Source: an uncultured Eubacteriales bacterium
GTDB taxonomy: Bacteria; Bacillota_A; Clostridia; Lachnospirales; Cellulosilyticaceae
Length of the DNA: 7,092 nt
Assembly (NCBI GenBank): GCA_900556665.1
Contig: USPX01000107.1
Coordinates: forward strand, 1 to 7,092
Direction: 5' to 3'
Below, piece by piece: positions 1-4,978 of the stretch. Below the pieces are notes generated by a model. That model searched no databases. It was not told where the DNA came from and worked only from the letters and a program-made list of their open reading frames with translations. Numbering within the stretch: the stretch's first letter is position 1; each line of letters starts with the position of its first letter. A program made the translations under genes and the position numbers.

Positions 1-590
1 CCATCTAGTTGCAGATTTGTAAAATGTGCAATGATAATGGCAATTAAGATGGCTAATGTAGCTACAACGTCATTTCGACTATCTACAGCTGTAGCTTCTA
101 GTGTAGAAGAATTAATGATTTTTCCCAGTTTATGATTAAAGTAACTAAGCCATAATTTTAAGACGATAGAAAAAACTAATACAAAAATCATAGGGCTTGT
201 GACTACCAGTGGCTCAGGATGTAAAATCTTATGGGCTGAAGATTTGATCAGCTCAAACCCTAAGAGGAAGATGATAAATGAAATAATAAGTCCAGAGATA
301 TACTCAATGCGGGCATGACCAAAGGGATGATCCTCATCAGCTGGTTTACTTGAAAGTTTAAAGCCTACTAAGGTAACGATAGAAGAGCCAGCATCAGATA
401 AGTTATTGAAACCATCTGCTAAAATGGAAATACTATTAAATAAGAACCCTACCCCTATTTTTGTTGTACATAAAATGAGATTGGCGAGTATACCTACAAT
501 GCTTCCAAGACGTCCATAGGCTTCACGTACACTAGGCAGTTTAGTTTCTGTATGATTTTTAATAAAGAACTTAATAAGTAGTCCTGTCAT
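1..590 (-). CDS. Cation diffusion facilitator (CDF) transporter, probably Mn2+ efflux; C-terminal part off the window
   Basis: This is an inner-membrane divalent-metal/proton antiporter of the CDF family. Reading leftward from the ATG at 588-590, 196 codons are open to the window edge; family members are usually about 290-400 residues, so the end of the membrane domain and the cytosolic C-terminal domain are missing. Visible hydrophobic segments lie near residues 30-50, 53-77, 98-118, 133-151 and 175-190. The family hallmark DHPFGHARIEY is at 87-97. Aligned by eye to E. coli YiiP (D45, D49, H153, D157), the transport-site residues are N62, D66, D170 and D174. Such an N/D-D-D-D set, without the His of zinc transporters, is known from manganese exporters such as pneumococcal MntE; manganese is therefore an inference. 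The start is supported by a GGAGG six bases upstream. Iron or broad metal specificity remains possible. Confidence 0.9.
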   Translation of the reverse strand, partial: MTGLLIKFFIKNHTETKLPSVREAYGRLGSIVGILANLILCTTKIGVGFLFNSISILADGFNNLSDAGSSIVTLVGFKLSSKPADEDHPFGHARIEYISGLIISFIIFLLGFELIKSSAHKILHPEPLVVTSPMIFVLVFSIVLKLWLSYFNHKLGKIINSSTLEATAVDSRNDVVATLAILIAIIIAHFTNLQLD

Positions 591-604
591 TAAACTCCTC
601 CTTA

Positions 605-618
605 ATAATTTGAATTAT
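605..618. repeat. 14-bp palindrome in the leader of the CDF gene
   Basis: The arms ATAATT and AATTAT are separated by TG. The site lies between the predicted transcription start and the ribosome binding site of the CDF gene, where a metal-responsive repressor could act. It is purely A/T, so it may be chance, and it does not resemble the MntR consensus as I remember it. Confidence 0.25.
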
Positions 619-636
619 GATTAAAACATTTTCTTT

Positions 637-645
637 ATTATAACA
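637..645 (-). promoter_or_regulatory. Extended -10 promoter of the CDF gene
   Basis: On the minus strand the sequence reads TGTTATAAT, a perfect TATAAT with the TGn extension. No good -35 box is found 16-18 bases further upstream, as is common for extended -10 promoters. Predicted transcription start is near 630, giving a leader of about 40 bases, too short for a typical manganese riboswitch. Confidence 0.6.
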
Positions 646-679
646 AGATTAAGATAAAAAGGAAGTTTTTATTTAAAAT

Positions 680-720
680 AAAATCCCCCAAATCTATTTT
701 ATATAGACTTAGGGAATTTT
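680..720 (-). terminator. Rho-independent terminator of the dCMP deaminase gene
   Basis: Arms at 680-697 and 703-720 give an 18-bp stem with a 5-base loop. On the plus strand three positions mismatch (C/A), but read as minus-strand RNA they become G-U wobbles and the stem is continuous. It starts two bases after the deaminase stop codon and is followed by the T-rich TTTTATTTT on the minus strand. It separates the deaminase from the CDF gene, so the two are probably not co-transcribed. Confidence 0.85.
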
Positions 721-722
721 AT

Positions 723-1232
723 TTAAATATCTTCTATATTAAAAGATAAAGTAATTTGTTTTGTGTCCGTCTTAAGTTGAGTCAGCTTCACCCCAGCGGC
801 ACTAAACATTTTTTTAGAAGCTTTAACCGCATCTGTTTCACTATATTTATCAGAAAGGTAAATAACTTCACGAATACCAGACTGAATAATTGCTTTACAG
901 CATTCATTACATGGGAAAAGTGCCACATAAATTTTAGCACCAGAAAGTGATTTACCACGGGCATTTAAAATAGCATTTAATTCAGCATGTACAACAAAAG
1001 GATATTTTGTATCTAGAAGGTTGCCTTCACGCTCCCATGGAAAGAGATCATCAGAACATCCGATAGGCAAACCATTGTAACCTACACTTAAAATCGTATT
1101 ATGATTCTCAGAGTTTTCTCCACTCACAATACATGCCCCAACTTGTGTACTAGGGTCTTTACTACGCTTAGCAGCTAAAAGGGCAATTCCCATAAAATAA
1201 TCATCCCACGAAATATAATCAGCTCTTTTCAT
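723..1232 (-). CDS. dCMP deaminase (deoxycytidylate deaminase), eukaryote/T4-like
   Basis: This cytosolic zinc enzyme deaminates dCMP to dUMP, feeding thymidylate synthesis. The 169-residue protein is a single cytidine-deaminase-fold domain. Zinc ligands and catalytic residues are H82 and E84 in VVHAELNAI, and C108 and C111 in FPCNEC. SKDPSTQVGACIV (24-36), the GCSDD-x2-PW stretch (58-66), LDTKYPF (73-79) and YVALFPCNEC (102-111) match, from memory, the human DCTD protein strongly. Members of that group are allosterically activated by dCTP and inhibited by dTTP, which is inferred here only. The start at 1232 has GGAGG seven bases upstream; an in-frame ATG 21 codons earlier (1295) falls inside the -35 box and is rejected. 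The gene has its own promoter and terminator. In Gram-positives such genes are sometimes called comEB, but no competence link is visible here. Confidence 0.95.
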   Translation of the reverse strand: MKRADYISWDDYFMGIALLAAKRSKDPSTQVGACIVSGENSENHNTILSVGYNGLPIGCSDDLFPWEREGNLLDTKYPFVVHAELNAILNARGKSLSGAKIYVALFPCNECCKAIIQSGIREVIYLSDKYSETDAVKASKKMFSAAGVKLTQLKTDTKQITLSFNIEDI

Positions 1233-1266
1233 GAATATGCCTCCACTAGTTAAATATGTTATACTC

Positions 1267-1295
1267 ATAGTAGCTTGAAAGCAATAAACTGTCAA
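1267..1295 (-). promoter_or_regulatory. SigA-type promoter of the dCMP deaminase gene
   Basis: The minus strand reads TTGACA (1290-1295), a 17-base spacer, then TACTAT (1267-1272). The -35 box is perfect and the -10 box matches at 4 of 6 positions. Predicted start near 1260 gives a leader of about 28 bases, which fits the ATG at 1232 and rules out the ATG at 1295. Confidence 0.75.
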
Positions 1296-1305
1296 TAAGC
1301 ATAAT
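1275..1305 (+). promoter_or_regulatory. Possible promoter of the HAD phosphatase gene
   Basis: TTGAAA (1275-1280) and CATAAT (1300-1305) are 19 bases apart, a wide spacing. The pair overlaps the divergent deaminase promoter, so RNA polymerase could not occupy both at once. This is the best candidate between the two genes but is weak. Confidence 0.35.
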
Positions 1306-1338
1306 AATAATGCGGAAGATAGGAAAAAGGAGAAAAAT

Positions 1339-1986
1339 ATGGCAAATATAGAACTAGTAATTTTTGATATGGATGGCTTAATCTTTGATACAGAACGTAT
1401 TTATTATAAGGCTTGGCAAGAAGCTTCAAAATCACATGGTTATGAAATGACATGGGAAATCTATACACAAATTGTAGCGAGAAATAGCCGTTATATTGAA
1501 AAGACTTTAAAAGAAATTTTTGGTGCTAAATTACCGTATAAAGCAATTGAACAAATGAAACGTGATTTATCAAATGAAATGGTTAGAAGTGAAGGGATTC
1601 AAATCAAAAAAGGTCTTTTAGAACTTTTAGAAGCCCTAGAAGCTAAAGGGATAAAAAAGGCAGTAGCCACATCAAGTCAAAGGGAAAAGGCCCTTAATTA
1701 TTTAGAGATGGCAGGAATTAAAGAACGCTTTGATGATATTATTTGTGGTGATGAAGTCGTGGAATCTAAACCTAATCCAGAAATCTTCGTAAAGGTGGCT
1801 ACTAGACTTGGTGCAAATCCAGCACGTACTTTAGTTTTAGAAGACTCTAGACTAGGGCTTGAAGCTGGTAAAAAAGGTGGTATGCTCACTGTATGTATTC
1901 CGGATTTAGTAATACCAGATGAAGAAATGAAAGGGAATGCAAATTATATTTTAGCTTCTTTAGATGAAGTCATTGCATTACTTTAG
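1339..1986 (+). CDS. HAD-superfamily hydrolase, beta-phosphoglucomutase-like (subfamily IA)
   Basis: This is a cytosolic haloacid-dehalogenase-fold phosphatase or phosphomutase of 215 residues, the usual family length. All four catalytic motifs are present: motif I DMDGLIFDTE with nucleophile D10 and acid/base D12; motif II T111-S112; motif III K144 in SKPNPEIF; and motif IV E168-D169 in EDSRLGLEAG, which binds Mg2+. Residues about 17-85 form the alpha-helical C1-type cap that selects the substrate. The cap is too variable to name the substrate; sugar phosphates are typical, and phosphoglycolate or a house-cleaning role is possible. AGGAG six bases upstream supports the start. The gene stands alone, divergent from the dCMP deaminase; its transcript probably ends at the shared terminator about 130 bases downstream. 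Confidence 0.9.
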   Translation: MANIELVIFDMDGLIFDTERIYYKAWQEASKSHGYEMTWEIYTQIVARNSRYIEKTLKEIFGAKLPYKAIEQMKRDLSNEMVRSEGIQIKKGLLELLEALEAKGIKKAVATSSQREKALNYLEMAGIKERFDDIICGDEVVESKPNPEIFVKVATRLGANPARTLVLEDSRLGLEAGKKGGMLTVCIPDLVIPDEEMKGNANYILASLDEVIALL

Positions 1987-2115
1987 TTAGAAAATAATTT
2001 GATGCATTAATGAATGTGTGATGAGTTTCTTCTTTATTAATGGGAGAAAAATTTGAATACTTGTTAAATGGTATAAAATAAGTAAGGAATTGAGAGAATA
2101 TAAATAGACAAAAAT

Positions 2116-2150
2116 AAAAATAGGATATCTTTTTAGAGTATCCTATTTTT
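2116..2150. terminator. Bidirectional terminator between the HAD and LysR genes
   Basis: A perfect 12-bp stem (2116-2127 with 2139-2150) encloses an 11-base loop. Both arms end in A/T runs, so RNA from either strand ends in a U-tract. It lies seven bases after the LysR stop and about 130 bases after the HAD stop, and serves the converging transcripts. Confidence 0.85.
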
Positions 2151-2156
2151 ACATTA

Positions 2157-3098
2157 TTATTTAATTATATAAGTACTTTTTTGTGAATAAATACTATCTA
2201 TTTTCGCGTATATCTTTTCCATGTATGGCTTGAATTCGTCTAGGAAAATGCAGGTCGGCTTAGAAGGTCGCACCTCTTTTGGAAGGACATAGGAGAAAGT
2301 AGAGTGCACATTACCACCTAATACAATCACTTTTAAATTAGATTCAGAGATATTTTGGGTGAGTAAAACATGGGTAGAAATTAAGGCAATCCCCAGATTA
2401 TTTTTCACAGCTTGAAGCAAGGCCAGATTACTATTAAAGACCATTTTAGATCTTGGCACAATGTGGTGACTAGTTAAGAAGTAATCTAGCGCTTCTCGAA
2501 GCCCAGAACCATATTCACTTGTAATCCATCTCTGATTTTGAAGTAAGCTAAAGTCTACAATATGCTTAGGCAAAGCACTAGATTTTGGCGCGATAAGGAC
2601 AAGAGGGTCCTCTAAAACATAATGCTGCAATAGCCTATCTGAATGAATATTCCCCTCAATAAAGGCAAGGTCTACTTTAAAAGCCTTGACCATACTCGTA
2701 ATTTCAGTGGTATTGCCTATAATGACTTCAATTTCAATGTCTGGATACTTGGCACAAAACTCACCTAAAAAGTGAGGTAGCAAACATTCCCCAATGGTGA
2801 GACTTGCTCCTATACGTAAATGTCCTTTAGGACTATTTGAAAGACTTTTAAGTTCTTCTTCAGTCATTTCAAGTAAAGAAATAAGCTCTTTGCTACGGCG
2901 ATATAAAAGTTTCCCACTATCCGTAATTAACAATTTTTTTTGTTTTGTACAACGTGTAATAAGTTGCGTGCCAAAATAAGCTTCTAGATTTTTAATATGT
3001 ACACTGACACTGGGCTGTGAAAGATTAACTTTTTCAGCTGCCTTGGTGAAATTTTTGGCTTCTACAACAGCCATAAAAGTTTTTAATTCATCTAGCAT
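2157..3098 (-). CDS. LysR-family transcriptional regulator, CysL-like
   Basis: This is a 313-residue DNA-binding regulator of normal LysR length. The N-terminal winged helix-turn-helix covers about residues 1-60, with the recognition region NFTKAAEKVNLSQPSVS (16-32) followed by HIKNLEAYFG (34-43), a close LysR match. After a linker helix (about 60-90), the effector-binding domain begins at HLRIGASLTIGECLLP and includes EVIIGNTTEI, which resembles the CysL-like periplasmic-binding fold. CysL-type proteins act in sulfur metabolism in Bacillus, but no sulfur gene is in the window, so the ligand is unknown. AGGGAG six bases upstream supports the start. The gene is divergent from the antiporter at 3261, the classic LysR arrangement, so it probably controls the antiporter and itself. 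Its own promoter is unclear; TTGATT at the dyad centred on 3142 could be its -35. Confidence 0.95.
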   Translation of the reverse strand: MLDELKTFMAVVEAKNFTKAAEKVNLSQPSVSVHIKNLEAYFGTQLITRCTKQKKLLITDSGKLLYRRSKELISLLEMTEEELKSLSNSPKGHLRIGASLTIGECLLPHFLGEFCAKYPDIEIEVIIGNTTEITSMVKAFKVDLAFIEGNIHSDRLLQHYVLEDPLVLIAPKSSALPKHIVDFSLLQNQRWITSEYGSGLREALDYFLTSHHIVPRSKMVFNSNLALLQAVKNNLGIALISTHVLLTQNISESNLKVIVLGGNVHSTFSYVLPKEVRPSKPTCIFLDEFKPYMEKIYAKIDSIYSQKSTYIIK

Positions 3099-3135
3099 TT
3101 TCGACTCCCTTCTAAAATAGTATTAAAGAATTTAA

Positions 3136-3148
3136 TTGATACAATCAA
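3136..3148. promoter_or_regulatory. Candidate LysR-type operator (T-N11-A dyad)
   Basis: The perfect dyad TTGAT-ACA-ATCAA is 13 bases with T first and A last, exactly the T-N11-A form recognised by LysR-family proteins. Its centre is about 52 bases upstream of the predicted antiporter start and overlaps the likely lysR promoter, so it could give both activation and autorepression. A weaker dyad, ATAG-N5-CTAT at 3166-3178, lies 30 bases (about three helical turns) downstream and might be the activation half-site. Confidence 0.5.
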
Positions 3149-3158
3149 AATAATTCAT

Positions 3159-3187
3159 TTTACTTATAGTAATTCTATTATTATACT
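3159..3187 (+). promoter_or_regulatory. SigA-type promoter of the antiporter gene
   Basis: TTTACT (3159-3164), a 17-base spacer, and TATACT (3182-3187). The -35 box matches consensus at 4 of 6 and the -10 at 5 of 6, with ideal spacing. A sub-optimal -35 suits an activator-dependent promoter. Predicted start is near 3194, leaving a leader of about 67 bases. Confidence 0.6.
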
Positions 3188-3204
3188 AAATGAGGCTTAT
3201 GTAA

Positions 3205-3230
3205 ACGCAAAAAAGATAAAAATTTTGCGT
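3205..3230 (+). repeat. 8-bp inverted repeat in the antiporter leader
   Basis: ACGCAAAA (3205-3212) and TTTTGCGT (3223-3230) are perfect complements around a 10-base A-rich middle. The site starts about ten bases after the predicted transcription start and ends 17 bases before the Shine-Dalgarno. It may be a 5' mRNA hairpin or a second operator. No U-tract follows, so it is not a terminator. Confidence 0.5.
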
Positions 3231-3260
3231 ATCATGAATATTATATAGGAGATGACAAAA

Positions 3261-4466
3261 ATGTCTTATCATTATTTACTTGATTTAGCAATTATATTAA
3301 TCAGCACAAAATTATTTGGTCTTTTAACTAAAAGATTTAATATGCCACAGGTAGTAGGTGCATTACTTGCGGGGCTACTTTTAGGACCAGCTGTTTTTAA
3401 TGTATTGCAAGAAACAGAATTTATCAAACAAATAGCAGAATTAGGCGTAATTGCACTCATGTTCACAGCCGGGTTAGAGACAGATATTCAAGAAATGAAA
3501 AAATCAGGAAAAGCAGCATTTGTTATTGCATTATTAGGTGTACTTTTCCCATTAATAGGTGGATTCATAGTTGCAGTAATCTTCAATAAAGGAGATTTAG
3601 CAAGTGCAACAACACCAATTTATTTACAAAATATTTTCATTGGTGTTATTTTAACAGCAACATCTGTAAGTATTACAGTTGAAACACTTAAAGAAATGGG
3701 TAAACTTTCAACTCGTGCAGGAAATGCAATTTTAGGCGCAGCCATTATAGATGATATTTTAGGAATCGTTGCATTAACAATTATTACAAGTATGGCAGAT
3801 AGTGAAGTTGATATCGTATTAGTACTTATGAAGATTGTATTATTCTTCATCTTCTCAGGTATTGTTGGATTTGGATTCTATAAATTCTACAGAAACTGGA
3901 CAGAAGAAGAACACAACAAAAGAAGATTCGTTATTGTGGCATTCGTATTCTGCTTATTACTTGCATTCATTGCTGAAGAATTCTTCGGTGTAGCAGATAT
4001 TACAGGTGCATTCATTGCAGGTCTTATTATTTCTAATACAGACAAAAAAGGATATATTATACAACGTTTTGAAATCATGTCATATATTCTTTTATCACCA
4101 GTATTCTTCGCAAGTATTGGTTTAACAGTTAACCTCCCACAAATGACACCATCAATTATTCTTTTCGCATTTGTACTTTTAGCAATGGCGATTGTTACAA
4201 AAGTTGTAGGTTGTGGATTAGGTGCTAAGGTATGTGGTTACACAAATCGTGAATCAATTCAAATTGGTACAGGTATGATTTCACGTGGTGAAGTTGCACT
4301 TATCGTAGCAAGTAAAGGTGCTGCACTTGGATTATTAAGTACAGTACAATTCGGACCAATCGTAATCATGGTTGTTATTACAACAATCATTACACCAGTT
4401 TTACTTAAAGTAGTATTTAAAGAAAACGGTACAGAAGCTTCTGAAGGAAAACGTAAACTTGCATAA
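3261..4466 (+). CDS. CPA2-family monovalent cation/proton antiporter (Na+/H+ exchanger domain)
   Basis: This is a polytopic inner-membrane exchanger of 401 residues that swaps Na+ or K+ for protons, serving pH and salt homeostasis. Hydrophobic helices run from about residue 6 to 385. Family marks seen: PQVVGALLAGLLLGP (29-43), LMFTAGLETD (66-75), the unwound-helix stretch TATSVSITVETL (132-143), the paired acids D164-D165 in AIIDDILG, which form the ion site in NapA- and GerN-like exchangers, and ISRGEVALIVASKG near 345. Two adjacent acids suggest electrogenic exchange, by analogy with NapA. There is no C-terminal RCK/TrkA-N domain, so it is unlike full-length KefB/KefC. The ATG at 3261 is preferred: AGGAG ends nine bases before it, whereas an in-frame ATG at 3252 directly abuts AGGAG. 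The gene is divergent from the LysR regulator and probably controlled by it. Confidence 0.93.
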   Translation: MSYHYLLDLAIILISTKLFGLLTKRFNMPQVVGALLAGLLLGPAVFNVLQETEFIKQIAELGVIALMFTAGLETDIQEMKKSGKAAFVIALLGVLFPLIGGFIVAVIFNKGDLASATTPIYLQNIFIGVILTATSVSITVETLKEMGKLSTRAGNAILGAAIIDDILGIVALTIITSMADSEVDIVLVLMKIVLFFIFSGIVGFGFYKFYRNWTEEEHNKRRFVIVAFVFCLLLAFIAEEFFGVADITGAFIAGLIISNTDKKGYIIQRFEIMSYILLSPVFFASIGLTVNLPQMTPSIILFAFVLLAMAIVTKVVGCGLGAKVCGYTNRESIQIGTGMISRGEVALIVASKGAALGLLSTVQFGPIVIMVVITTIITPVLLKVVFKENGTEASEGKRKLA

Positions 4467-4469
4467 ATA

Positions 4470-4520
4470 GTGTAGGTTATACAAAATAGCTAGCGGTAGT
4501 GTCATTGCTACTAACTACAC
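4470..4520 (+). repeat. Hairpin immediately after the antiporter stop codon
   Basis: GTGTAG (4470-4475) pairs with CTACAC (4515-4520) and TTA (4477-4479) with TAA (4512-4514) around a bulged G. An inner helix pairs TAGCGGT (4491-4497) with ATTGCTA (4504-4510), including two G-U pairs, around a 6-base loop. No U-tract follows, so it is not a classical terminator; it could protect the 3' end of the antiporter mRNA. Confidence 0.5.
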
Positions 4521-4525
4521 CTTCC

Positions 4526-4640
4526 GTAATTGGTGATAGTCTAAATTTGATAATCAAGTGGGCAGTCGAAAACTCGCTTCGCTCAGACACTCGACTTAAA
4601 AGCGCATTGATTATCTTCATTAAGACTATCATAAAATTAC
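4526..4640. repeat. Large nested palindrome, REP/MITE-like or structured RNA
   Basis: Four sets of perfect arms are nested about one centre: GTAATT 4526-4531 with AATTAC 4635-4640; TGATAGTCT 4534-4542 with AGACTATCA 4623-4631; GATAATCAA 4549-4557 with TTGATTATC 4607-4615; and AGTCGA 4564-4569 with TCGACT 4591-4596. A near-paired block, TGGGC 4559-4563 with GCGCA 4602-4606, lies between the last two. The core loop contains CTCGCTTCGCTC, itself able to fold. The trinucleotide TCC flanks both ends (4523-4525 and 4641-4643), possibly a short target duplication or chance. Such elements are often dispersed genomic repeats; this copy alone cannot show that. Confidence 0.75.
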
Positions 4641-4665
4641 TCCAGAGGTAGATTAGTATCAGCGA

Positions 4666-4737
4666 CTACTCCCACTTCTCTTAGGTGCAACTTGCTGGAA
4701 GACGAAGAAGAGAAGGAAAAAACTGTTGGTGGAGTAG
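4666..4737 (+). repeat. Second compound hairpin in the structured region
   Basis: CTACTCC (4666-4672) pairs perfectly with GGAGTAG (4731-4737), and CTTCTCTT (4675-4682) pairs perfectly with AAGAGAAG (4708-4715), leaving an asymmetric A-rich internal loop (4716-4730) and an apical region 4683-4707. The right arm lies in the first copy of the 49-base direct repeat. Confidence 0.5.
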
Positions 4738-4786
4738 AACTTGCTAGAGAGGGAAGAAGTGAAAGTAAAAGCTGTTAGTAGAGAGA
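4689..4786 (+). repeat. 49-base tandem imperfect direct repeat (two copies)
   Basis: Copy one is 4689-4737 and copy two 4738-4786, head to tail with no spacer. By position-by-position comparison 35 of 49 bases agree (71%), without gaps. Shared blocks are AACTTGCT, GAAGAAG, AAAA and CTGTT. Both are purine-rich. The divergence suggests an old duplication or constraint on structure. Confidence 0.7.
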
Positions 4787-4807
4787 GGCTGTACTAGCAG
4801 GTTTTTT
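4772..4807 (+). terminator. Rho-independent terminator, plus strand
   Basis: CTGTTAGTA (4772-4780) pairs with TACTAGCAG (4792-4800), nine pairs including one G-U, around an 11-base loop, followed by G and six T's (4802-4807). It is the first conventional terminator downstream of the antiporter, some 300 bases past its stop, and would end any RNA from the structured region. Confidence 0.65.
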
Positions 4808-4859
4808 GTGCATAAGATGGTGACTAGCAATTGTTGCTATAGTGAATTGATAGAAAATG

Positions 4860-4898
4860 AAAAGGACTAATGAATATGAAGATTTCATTAGCCCTTTT
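4860..4898 (-). terminator. Terminator of the exonuclease gene
   Basis: AAAAGG (4860-4865) with CCTTTT (4893-4898) and CTAATGAA (4867-4874) with TTCATTAG (4884-4891) form a 15-position stem with a 9-base loop. The single A/C mismatch on the plus strand becomes a G-U pair in minus-strand RNA, and CCTTTT followed by CATTTTC supplies a U-rich end on that strand. It lies about 80 bases beyond the exonuclease stop. Confidence 0.7.
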
Positions 4899-4933
4899 AT
4901 GTGTTTGTTAGAGTATATGTGTAAATTTAAAGT

Positions 4934-4963
4934 TTAAGTCTTGATGTATGACTTAAGACTTAA
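4934..4963 (-). repeat. Inverted repeat just after the exonuclease stop
   Basis: TTAAGTCTT (4934-4942) and AAGACTTAA (4955-4963) are perfect 9-bp complements with a 12-base loop. A second GACTTAA at 4950-4956 offers an alternative, smaller hairpin with TTAAGTC (4934-4940). With no good U-tract it is probably not the main terminator, but it may stabilise or help end the minus-strand transcript. Confidence 0.5.
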
Positions 4964-4978
4964 TAATTATTTATTAGA

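Larger units (their letters stand above)
4467..4978. other. Gene-free, highly structured intergenic region
   Basis: These 512 bases between the antiporter and exonuclease genes (facing ends) hold no credible gene: every open stretch lacks a start with a ribosome binding site. They contain, in order, a hairpin, a large nested palindrome, a tandem direct repeat with competing complements, a plus-strand terminator, a minus-strand terminator and a further inverted repeat, each listed separately. The part from 4521 to about 4800 looks less AT-rich than other intergenic DNA here and is purine-biased on the plus strand between 4690 and 4790. I do not recognise a known RNA family; tmRNA, RNase P RNA and 6S RNA signatures were not seen. 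Confidence 0.7.

Noticed and set aside
591..680. Manganese (yybP-ykoY) riboswitch upstream of the CDF gene
   Set aside because: The leader is only about 40 bases from the predicted start, and the conserved loops of that riboswitch are absent.
1233..1295. N-terminal extension of the dCMP deaminase from an ATG at 1295
   Set aside because: That ATG lies within the -35 box of a good promoter and has no ribosome binding site, whereas the ATG at 1232 has GGAGG at ideal spacing and matches the family N-terminus.
3252..3260. Antiporter start at the ATG at 3252
   Set aside because: The AGGAG Shine-Dalgarno ends at 3251 directly against it, so spacing is zero; the ATG at 3261 has nine bases of spacing.
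4635..4776. Open 47-codon stretch across the direct repeat, encoding an acidic peptide
   Set aside because: There is no ATG, no ribosome binding site, and only a TTG start could be used. The purine-rich repeat explains the Glu/Lys composition.
4526..4807. CRISPR array or known RNA gene (tmRNA, RNase P RNA, 6S RNA)
   Set aside because: There are only two diverged tandem repeat copies without spacers, and none of the conserved signatures of those RNAs was found.
4858..4938. 26-codon ORF from an ATG at 4858
   Set aside because: It has no ribosome binding site and is built on the exonuclease terminator hairpin, which explains its sequence.
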